NCBI GenBank assembly: GCA_049606855.1
Contig: JBMYVY010000005.1
Location: 1-64,000 of the forward strand
From: JBELHR01 sp049606855
GTDB taxonomy: Bacteria > Bacteroidota > Bacteroidia > Flavobacteriales > Flavobacteriaceae
Direction: 5' to 3'
DNA length: 64,000 nucleotides
Shown in pieces: positions 58,031-64,000 of this stretch. The notes beneath the pieces are model-generated. The model was not told the DNA's origin, did not search any database, and saw nothing but the letters and a program-made list of their open reading frames with translations. The translations under genes and the position numbers were made by a program. Position 1 is the stretch's first letter. Each line of letters starts with the position of its first letter.

Positions 58031-59113
58031 ATGAGAAATTTTTTTATTGTAGTCTTTCTTATTTCAAGTAGTTTTGTTTATTGTCAAAAAGAAAAGGATA
58101 GCGTTAAATCATTTCAAATAATTCCTTTTCCAAATATATCAAATAATCAAGTTTTCGGATGGGGAGGAGGAATAAATGTGGCCCTACTCTACCCGATTAA
58201 TAAAAAAGACACGATTTCACCGGTGAGCACTACCGTAATTCAGCCCATGTATTTTCAAAACAATACTTGGTGGGTCGCTCTGTACAATGAGCTTTATTTC
58301 TCTGAAAATAAATGGAGATCAGTGTTTTTAGGATTTACCTCGAATGTTAATTTCCAATTTTACACGAAGGACTATCTCCCAAACTACCCAGATCAAATTG
58401 TGGCTTATCGAGGAAATGTTACCAGTGCCAGTATCTCTTTGATGCGAAAAATATTTCCAAAATTCTACTTTGGAATGCAATATATCTACACGAAAAATGA
58501 AGTGAGTTTTCCAGAGAATCCAAATCTGGAAACTCTTTTGAGAAAATTGAGTTATACAAATAATAATGAGTCTGGCTTGGGTTTTACCCTAAATTATGAC
58601 ACTAGAAATAATATCTACGATCCTGAAAAAGGAATGTATTTAATTGCGAATAATTATTTTTACAGGGATGCTATAGGTAGCTCGGTTGATTACGATTTTA
58701 TACTAAGTGAATTTTCTTTTTATAAGCGATTGAGCCCGAAATTGATTTGGGCTTCTAAGGTTGGAATTCAGGTTACTTTGGGTGATGTTCCCTTCATAGA
58801 TGAAAATGTTCAAGGATTTGGAGGAATGAGGGCTATGGACCTTAGAGGATATAATAAAGGAGAATACCGAGGAGAACAAATGTATAATGCGCAAACAGAG
58901 TTTCGATATAATTTTTATAAGAAGTATTCTGTAAATGGTTACCTTGGAGCAGGTACAGTTTTTAACCCTGACGACCCTAAACCATTTTTACCAGCTGCCG
59001 GTCTTGGCATGAGATATTTGGCTTCTGAAAAATATAAGGTGAAGGTAGGCATTGATTACGCTTGGGGTAAAAATGACCACGGTATTTATTTTTTAATTGG
59101 AGAAGCTTTTTAG
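58031..59113 (+). CDS. Outer-membrane beta-barrel of the Omp85 C-terminal type, paralogue 2
   Basis: This 360-residue protein has signal peptide MRNFFIVVFLISSSFVYCQ and a barrel rich in alternating aromatic/polar strands. It shares with the protein at 56392 the motif INKKDTISP, the loop LRGYNKGEYRGEQMYNAQTE, and the ending HGIYFLIGEAF. The Omp85-like loop LRGYNxGEYR is conserved. The two genes are evidently paralogues from a local duplication and now lie on either side of a DinB-like gene. Function unknown. The amino-acid permease gene begins 1 base after its stop, so they are probably cotranscribed. Confidence 0.75.
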   Translation: MRNFFIVVFLISSSFVYCQKEKDSVKSFQIIPFPNISNNQVFGWGGGINVALLYPINKKDTISPVSTTVIQPMYFQNNTWWVALYNELYFSENKWRSVFLGFTSNVNFQFYTKDYLPNYPDQIVAYRGNVTSASISLMRKIFPKFYFGMQYIYTKNEVSFPENPNLETLLRKLSYTNNNESGLGFTLNYDTRNNIYDPEKGMYLIANNYFYRDAIGSSVDYDFILSEFSFYKRLSPKLIWASKVGIQVTLGDVPFIDENVQGFGGMRAMDLRGYNKGEYRGEQMYNAQTEFRYNFYKKYSVNGYLGAGTVFNPDDPKPFLPAAGLGMRYLASEKYKVKVGIDYAWGKNDHGIYFLIGEAF

Positions 59114-59114
59114 T

Positions 59115-60380
59115 ATGAGTAATAAAGGAAGTATCACAGTTATAGGTGCAGCAGCTATGGGTGTTGGATCTATGGTTGGGGCTGGAATTTTTGCTTTGCT
59201 TGGTCAAGCTGGTGCAATTGCGGGAAACGCCACCTATATAAGCTTTTTAATAGGAGGGCTTGTTGCACTATCCTCTGGATATTCTTATGCAAAATTGGGG
59301 GTTAAATTTCCGTCTTCTGGCGGCGTTATGGAGTTTTTACTTCAGGGTTTTGGCAAGGGAACCTTTGCCTCTACTTTTTCGATTTTATTTATTTGTTCTG
59401 GTATTATTACAATGGGAATGGTGTCCAAAACCTTTGGTACCTATGCCGCATCTATGGTAGGAAATGAGCACTTAGTTCCAGTTTTTACTAGTGGAATAAT
59501 TATACTTTTCGTTGCACTGAATTTTATCGGTTCAGAAATGGTTTCAAAAGCTGAGACTCTTATCGTTATTGTCAAGTTAGTAATACTTGCGAGTTTTACC
59601 TGTGCAGGAATGTTTTATGTGAACTGGGAACATTTTAATCCCGCTAACTTTCCATCATCTTCGACAGTCTTGGGAAGTTTAGCAATAACTTATTTTGCCT
59701 ACACAGGATTTGCAGTGATTACCAATACTGCAGGATCCATGTCGAATCCGAGTAAACAACTGCCAAGGGCTATTTATTTAGCTATTGGGTTTACCATTAT
59801 TTTATATATCGGTTTAACCTTGGTAACCTTCGGTAATTTGTCAGTTTCCGATGTTATTAAATATAAAGAAACGGCATTAGCAGAAGCCGCTAAACCTATT
59901 TTCGGATCCTTGGGATTTGTCATTATTTCTTTTGCCGCTTTGCTCTCGACATCCTCCTCTCTAAACGCAAATTTATTTTCCAATTTTCAAATGGCAAACG
60001 AGGAATCAAATGAAGGAGATTTGTCTCGAGAATTTGCGGCTCATTTATGGAAAAACGGAACCAAAGGTTTATTGTTTTTAGGTGTTACTGTGTTGCTTTT
60101 GGCAAATTTCGTAGATCTTACTTCTATTGCAAGTATTGGTTCTACTGCAACCCTACTTGTAACGTTAACGGTGCATATTGGCCATTTTAGAATTAGAAAG
60201 AAAACAGGGGTGTCTACTTTAGGGCTTATACTTGCTATTTTAGCTAATGCTGCTTGTATTATATTGTTTATTAACGCAACGCTAAAAACTGGTAATTATA
60301 CGGTCTTTTTGAGTTTGATTTCTTTGGTTGTTGGATGTTTTATTTTTGAGAGATTTAAGCATAGCAAACTAAGCGTTTAA
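59115..60380 (+). CDS. APC-superfamily amino-acid permease
   Basis: This 421-residue transporter has about 12 membrane helices. The first helix carries the APC signature GVGSMVGAGIFALLGQAG, and IMTTSSS-like ALLSTSSSLNAN appears in helix 8. The ATG at 59115 is chosen; a TTG at 59097 would overlap the preceding gene. The substrate is probably an amino acid, but the specific one is unclear. A hairpin (arms 60372-60379 and 60388-60395) lies at its stop. Confidence 0.88.
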   Translation: MSNKGSITVIGAAAMGVGSMVGAGIFALLGQAGAIAGNATYISFLIGGLVALSSGYSYAKLGVKFPSSGGVMEFLLQGFGKGTFASTFSILFICSGIITMGMVSKTFGTYAASMVGNEHLVPVFTSGIIILFVALNFIGSEMVSKAETLIVIVKLVILASFTCAGMFYVNWEHFNPANFPSSSTVLGSLAITYFAYTGFAVITNTAGSMSNPSKQLPRAIYLAIGFTIILYIGLTLVTFGNLSVSDVIKYKETALAEAAKPIFGSLGFVIISFAALLSTSSSLNANLFSNFQMANEESNEGDLSREFAAHLWKNGTKGLLFLGVTVLLLANFVDLTSIASIGSTATLLVTLTVHIGHFRIRKKTGVSTLGLILAILANAACIILFINATLKTGNYTVFLSLISLVVGCFIFERFKHSKLSV

Positions 60381-60395
60381 AATACAATAAACGCT
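60372..60395 (+). terminator. Possible terminator hairpin of the permease gene
   Basis: AGCGTTTA (60372-60379) pairs with TAAACGCT (60388-60395) over an 8-base loop at the permease stop. No T-run follows, so it is a weak terminator or an operator-like site. Confidence 0.4.
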
Positions 60396-60523
60396 CAAAG
60401 TTCTCCATTATAAAAAGGATAGATTACTTGTTTTTAAAGGGTTACGAATACTACAAAATTTAGCAATACCTTACTAAAAATTTACGTAATTTAGCTCAAC
60501 AAAAGATCTAATTTTTAGAAAGA

Positions 60524-61537
60524 ATGGCACAAGATACTAAAGAAAAAGAAGCTAAATTAAAAGCGTTACAACTAACCTTAGATAAGCTGGATAAGACTTA
60601 TGGGAAGGGAGCAGTAATGAAAATGGGAGATGCGGTTCACGAAGATGTGGACACTATTTCATCTGGATCTCTCGGTCTGGATTTAGCTTTAGGCGTAGGA
60701 GGATATCCACGAGGAAGAGTTATAGAAATTTATGGACCTGAATCTTCAGGAAAAACGACACTTACTATACATGCAATTGCTGAAGCTCAAAAGGCAGGAG
60801 GAATAGCTGCGTTTATTGATGCAGAACACGCATTTGATCGATACTATGCAGAAAACCTGGGTGTTGATATTGACAATTTAATTATTTCTCAACCTGATCA
60901 TGGTGAACAAGCATTAGAAATTGCTGAAAATTTGATTCGTTCTGGAGCTATTGATATTGTAGTAATTGATTCGGTAGCAGCGCTTACACCAAAAAGTGAA
61001 ATTGAAGGGGAAATGGGAGATTCTAAAATGGGTCTTCATGCAAGATTAATGTCTCAGGCGCTGAGAAAGCTCACTGCAACAATAAATAAAACGAATTGTA
61101 CGGTTATTTTTATTAACCAATTACGTGAGAAAATTGGAGTGATGTTCGGGAACCCTGAAACCACTACAGGGGGTAATGCATTGAAGTTTTATGCATCGGT
61201 TCGTTTAGATATTAGACGAAGAACGCAAATTAAGGACGGAGATCGAGTGATTGGTAACTCTACTAAAGTAAAAGTGGTAAAGAATAAAGTTGCTCCTCCA
61301 TTTCAACAAGCCGAATTTGACATTATGTACGGAGCAGGAATTTCAAAGGTTGGAGAAATTTTAGACATTGGAGTTGATTATGGTATCATTAAAAAGAGTG
61401 GATCTTGGTTTAGTTATGGAGAAACAAAACTCGGACAAGGTAGAGATGCCGTAAAGAGTTTAATTAAGGATAATCCTGAATTAGCAGAGGAATTAGAACA
61501 AAAAATTATTGAGGCTATAGAAAATCAAGAAGGGTAA
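60524..61537 (+). CDS. recA: Recombinase RecA
   Basis: This 337-residue recombinase forms the filament for homologous pairing and SOS co-protease activity. Signatures are GKGAVMKMGD, Walker A GPESSGKTTLT, IDAEHAFDRYY, VIDSVAALTPKSEIEGEMGD, FINQLREKIGVMFGNPETTTGG and YGAGISKVGEILD. Length and motifs are normal. The 143 bases upstream are AT-rich, with a weak -7-like TAATTTAG but no recognisable LexA/SOS box. A clear terminator follows. Confidence 0.98.
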   Translation: MAQDTKEKEAKLKALQLTLDKLDKTYGKGAVMKMGDAVHEDVDTISSGSLGLDLALGVGGYPRGRVIEIYGPESSGKTTLTIHAIAEAQKAGGIAAFIDAEHAFDRYYAENLGVDIDNLIISQPDHGEQALEIAENLIRSGAIDIVVIDSVAALTPKSEIEGEMGDSKMGLHARLMSQALRKLTATINKTNCTVIFINQLREKIGVMFGNPETTTGGNALKFYASVRLDIRRRTQIKDGDRVIGNSTKVKVVKNKVAPPFQQAEFDIMYGAGISKVGEILDIGVDYGIIKKSGSWFSYGETKLGQGRDAVKSLIKDNPELAEELEQKIIEAIENQEG

Positions 61538-61557
61538 ATTGAATATAGCTTAGAGTT

Positions 61558-61587
61558 AAAAAAGCTTCCGTTTCGGGAGCTTTTTTT
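61558..61587 (+). terminator. Rho-independent terminator of recA
   Basis: Stem AAAAAAGCTTCCG / CGGGAGCTTTTTT with loop TTT (one T-G pair), then a T-run, 21 bases after the recA stop. Confidence 0.9.
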
Positions 61588-61603
61588 AATTATAAGACTT
61601 CCC

Positions 61604-61611
61604 TACCTTTG
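61604..61611 (+). promoter_or_regulatory. -7 promoter element of the ABC ATPase gene
   Basis: TACCTTTG fits TAnnTTTG and lies 13 bases before the ATG at 61625. Confidence 0.55.
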
Positions 61612-61624
61612 CTAAAAATAGAGC

Positions 61625-62587
61625 ATGCTGCAAGTAAAAAATGTTTCTTTTCAATATCACGATTCCCCGGTTTTGCGAAACATTAGTTTCGACTTGGAAC
61701 AAGGTGAGTATTTGGCAATCATAGGAGCAAGTGGATGCGGTAAAAGTACCTTGCTTGAAATTATTTACGGCTTACTCCATATTGATCATGGAGAATTGTT
61801 TTACAAAAAGCAAAAACTCAAAGGGCCACGATTTAAATTGGTTCCGGGAGAGTCATTCATGAAATACCTTCCTCAGGATTTTGATTTGATGCCTTATACT
61901 ACTGTTGCCGAGAATGTAGGAGCTTTTTTGAGTAATATTTTTCCTGAAAAAAAGCGAAGTCGTGTAATGGAGTTGTTAGATGTTGTTGAAATGCAGGATT
62001 TTTCTGAAATAAAAGTGAAGTACTTATCAGGAGGCCAGAAGCAGCGAGTTGCTCTTGCTAGAGTATTAGCCAAAGAACCAAAGGTCATGTTGCTGGATGA
62101 ACCGTTTAGCCATATTGATAATTTCAGAAAGAACTCCTTGAGAAGAAAGGTGTTTTCTTATCTAAAATCAAAAAATATTACTTGTATTGTGGCGACACAT
62201 GACACGACAGATGCACTAGCATTTGCAGATCAAACCTTATTGATACAAGATCATGAAATTTTAGCCCAAGACACACCAGAGTCGCTATACAATGACCCTG
62301 GAAATAAATTTGTAGCCTCTTTTTTTAGCGACGTGAGTCAGCTCCCTTCTACCCTATGGGATGCTGAATCTGAACAAAATGAGTATATCTTTTATCCCCA
62401 CGACTTATGTATTAATTCAAAGGGCTTTAAAGTTCGAGTTATAGATACTTTTTTTAAAGGATCACATTATTTAATTCAAGCAAAAACAAGTTCAGACTTA
62501 GAGGTGTTTTTTCAACACGATGTTCCTTTTGAAATCGATTCTGAAATTACGATTGCTCCGATGAGGTTTAGGAATATAAACCGGTAG
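61625..62587 (+). CDS. ABC transporter ATP-binding protein
   Basis: The 320-residue protein has one ABC cassette: Walker A GASGCGKSTLLEI, Q-loop YLPQDFDLMP, signature LSGGQKQRVALARVL, Walker B VMLLDEPFSHID, and the switch His in VATHDTTDAL. A regulatory-like C-terminal extension of about 90 residues (after FSDVSQLPS) resembles the TOBE-like tails of spermidine/iron/sulfate importer ATPases, so it probably energises import of a small solute. No permease or binding-protein gene is adjacent. It converges on dut with a 20-base overlap. Confidence 0.85.
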   Translation: MLQVKNVSFQYHDSPVLRNISFDLEQGEYLAIIGASGCGKSTLLEIIYGLLHIDHGELFYKKQKLKGPRFKLVPGESFMKYLPQDFDLMPYTTVAENVGAFLSNIFPEKKRSRVMELLDVVEMQDFSEIKVKYLSGGQKQRVALARVLAKEPKVMLLDEPFSHIDNFRKNSLRRKVFSYLKSKNITCIVATHDTTDALAFADQTLLIQDHEILAQDTPESLYNDPGNKFVASFFSDVSQLPSTLWDAESEQNEYIFYPHDLCINSKGFKVRVIDTFFKGSHYLIQAKTSSDLEVFFQHDVPFEIDSEITIAPMRFRNINR

Positions 62588-63005
62588 ACCCGAAACCACC
62601 TTCCCCTCTTGAAGTAGTATTGAGCTCATCAGTTTCTTGCCACTTCACTTGGGTGTATTGAGCGATTACCATTTGAGCAATTCGTTCCCCATCTTCAATT
62701 ATGAAATCCTCATTGGATAAATTGATTAGGATGACCCCAATCTCTCCCCTATAATCTGCATCAACAGTCCCGGGAGAATTTAATACAGTGATTCCCTTTT
62801 TAGCCGCCAAACCAGAACGGGGCCGCACTTGAGCTTCGTATCCTGGTGACAAGGCCATATAGAGGCCTGTTGGAATGATTTTTCTTTCCATTGGCCCTAG
62901 TCTTATCGGCTGATCAATATTTGCTCTTAGATCCATCCCAGCAGATTGAGTGGTTTCGTATTTTGGAAGCTCGTGCTTCGATTTATTGATAATTTGAACT
63001 TTCAT
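62568..63005 (-). CDS. dut: dUTP diphosphatase
   Basis: This 145-residue trimer-forming enzyme hydrolyses dUTP to dUMP, keeping uracil out of DNA and feeding thymidylate synthesis. The five dUTPase motifs are present: AGMDLRANI, RSGLAAKKG (motif 2), LNSPGTVDADYRGE (motif 3), RIAQMVIAQ (motif 4) and RGEGGFGSTGLYS (motif 5, C-terminal). The flippase gene upstream ends 13 bases before its start, so the two may be cotranscribed. Confidence 0.95.
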   Translation of the reverse strand: MKVQIINKSKHELPKYETTQSAGMDLRANIDQPIRLGPMERKIIPTGLYMALSPGYEAQVRPRSGLAAKKGITVLNSPGTVDADYRGEIGVILINLSNEDFIIEDGERIAQMVIAQYTQVKWQETDELNTTSRGEGGFGSTGLYS

Positions 63006-63018
63006 AATTTGTTTAAAA

Positions 63019-64000
63019 TTAAAAGCGTTTCATTAATTGTTTCAGCTGTTTCCTTTCTAATATAAAGACCAATAAAGCTAAACCCAGGATTAGTACGCTA
63101 CCGATATAATAGTTTTTATCAAAGTAATAAAAATGAATGAAAGATGCGCCAATCCCAATGATTAAATAGAGCCCTATTTTTGCGATATCATAGGGGATTT
63201 TGAAAAACTTTTGACCGAGTAGATAGGAGCTTATCATCATTATTCCGTAAGCAATAAACGTTGCCCATGCAGCTGCTATATAACCATATATAGGAATGGT
63301 TTTGAATAACAAAAAGACCGTAATGAGTGCTCCAATAATAGATATATACATTCCAAATTTGGTGCGATCAATTAGCTTATACCAAATTGATAAGTTGTTA
63401 TAAATTCCCAAGAAAAGATTGGCAGCGAGAATAATAGGCACAATATCTAATGCTTCAAAATAAGCAGGAGACCTGAGGAAAATTGACGCTATTGGATGAA
63501 TAAACACGACAATTGACAACAAGAATAATACTCCGATGATACTAAACCATTTTGTGATTAGAGCATAGGAGTTTGTAGCATTTTTCTCTTTTGCTTGATT
63601 AAAGAAAAAAGGCTCAGCACCAAGTCGAAAAGCCGTAATATACAAGGTCATCATTACCCCTATTTTATACGCTCCTGCATATGCTCCCATGGCGTCTGGA
63701 CCTATGAGGTCTTCTAACACTAATTTATCTAGGTTTTCATTTGTTGTATAGGCGATTCCAGCAACAAGAACAGGCCAGGAATATTTGAACATTTTCTTCC
63801 ACAGAACCCAATTAAAACTCCATTTAACTTTGAACATTAAAGGTAATACCCCAATAAACACAAAAGCTGAAGCTATTAAATTTGCCAAAAAGATATAACC
63901 TTCTTTAAGTGAGGGATCAAACCAATTTAGGTTTTGGCCCTTGGGCATATACCACAGAAAATAGAGATTGAAAAAAGCATAAATCAGTATGGATACTATT
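63019..64000 (-). CDS. Polysaccharide flippase/MATE-like membrane protein, cut off by the right window edge
   Basis: This leftward frame is open from base 64000 and ends at 63019. The visible 326 residues hold about nine membrane helices of the MOP/Wzx-type flippase fold (FSWPVLVAGIAYTTNENLDKL-like region, ALITKWFSIIGVLFLLSIVV, IIGALITVFLLFKTIPIYGY). An ATG at 63948 is internal, since the sequence upstream (ILIYAFFNLYFLWY) is another helix. It probably flips lipid-linked saccharides across the inner membrane; no sugar-synthesis genes are visible in the window. The start lies outside. Confidence 0.85.
   Translation of the reverse strand, partial: IVSILIYAFFNLYFLWYMPKGQNLNWFDPSLKEGYIFLANLIASAFVFIGVLPLMFKVKWSFNWVLWKKMFKYSWPVLVAGIAYTTNENLDKLVLEDLIGPDAMGAYAGAYKIGVMMTLYITAFRLGAEPFFFNQAKEKNATNSYALITKWFSIIGVLFLLSIVVFIHPIASIFLRSPAYFEALDIVPIILAANLFLGIYNNLSIWYKLIDRTKFGMYISIIGALITVFLLFKTIPIYGYIAAAWATFIAYGIMMISSYLLGQKFFKIPYDIAKIGLYLIIGIGASFIHFYYFDKNYYIGSVLILGLALLVFILERKQLKQLMKRF

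Noticed and set aside
60381..60523. SOS box upstream of recA
   Set aside because: No inverted LexA-type repeat was seen; only a weak -7-like element is present.
63949..64000. Start of the flippase at the ATG at 63948
   Set aside because: The frame continues upstream as another membrane helix to the window edge, so the true start is outside.
1..64000. Mobile elements, CRISPR arrays, tRNA or rRNA genes
   Set aside because: No transposase, integrase, repeat-spacer array, cloverleaf or rRNA-like sequence was recognised on either strand by reading; a tRNAscan and CRISPR search would confirm.

Overview
This 64 kb window is a stretch of chromosome from a low-GC member of the Bacteroidota, most likely a Flavobacteriaceae-type marine or aquatic bacterium. 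The support is: many starts preceded by the Bacteroidota -7 element TAnnTTTG and no obvious Shine-Dalgarno sequences; TonB-dependent receptors with SusC-like carboxypeptidase-regulatory N-termini; a HU-CCDC81/SPOR protein, DUF4292 and GIN-domain proteins; and a type-IX-secretion-like C-terminal domain. I see no prophage, insertion sequence, CRISPR array, rRNA or tRNA. Gene density is very high, and only one stretch (about 55.0-55.5 kb) exceeds 300 bases without a gene.

Layout. 0-7.8 kb: a truncated alpha/beta hydrolase and an AddAB-type helicase-nuclease pair split by kbl (leftward). 7.9-15.6 kb: an S9 peptidase fused to a formylglycine-generating-enzyme-like domain, a ZIP metal transporter, mfd and an EamA transporter. 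15.6-24.8 kb: dprA, a SPOR protein, a thioesterase, an EnvC/DUF4292 envelope pair, a fused Dpp-type ABC ATPase, a metallophosphatase, an ABC-F protein and a tiny secreted protein. 24.9-30.8 kb: a beta-helix lipoprotein, a TonB receptor and a divergently transcribed PhoBR-like two-component system. 30.8-35.0 kb: an rnpA - DUF6909-like - purD - glycosyltransferase operon. 35.1-45.8 kb: gcdH, a heme-type TonB receptor, recO, a CYTH protein, plsC, trpS, an aldo-keto reductase, pgk, holB and a DoxX protein. 45.9-54.8 kb: a methyltransferase, mnmG, ybeY, gltX, an SPFH protein, tatA, a GIN protein and rnr. 55.5-64 kb: rpiB, a GNAT protein, two related outer-membrane barrels around a DinB protein, an amino-acid permease, recA, an ABC ATPase, dut and a truncated flippase.

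The most coherent larger signal is chromosomal. Three perfect copies of the 14-bp palindrome GTTCCACGTGGAAC (ParB/parS type) lie within 2.1 kb at 46.8-48.8 kb. The 505-bp AT-rich gap at 55.0-55.5 kb carries one perfect DnaA box, several one-mismatch boxes and an AT-rich tract. Gene orientation and sampled G/C strand composition both change at that gap. Together these suggest that the window spans the chromosomal replication origin and its centromere region. DNA-metabolism genes (addAB-like, mfd, dprA, recO, holB, recA, dut) are frequent through the window.

Other points of interest are the S9-peptidase/FGE fusion, a DUF6909-like protein with nucleoside-phosphorylase-like motifs, and a recurring promoter geometry in which the -7 box ends only 4-5 nt before the ATG (five genes), which would give leaderless transcripts. 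All functional calls rest on motif recognition from the translated sequence; no database search was run.
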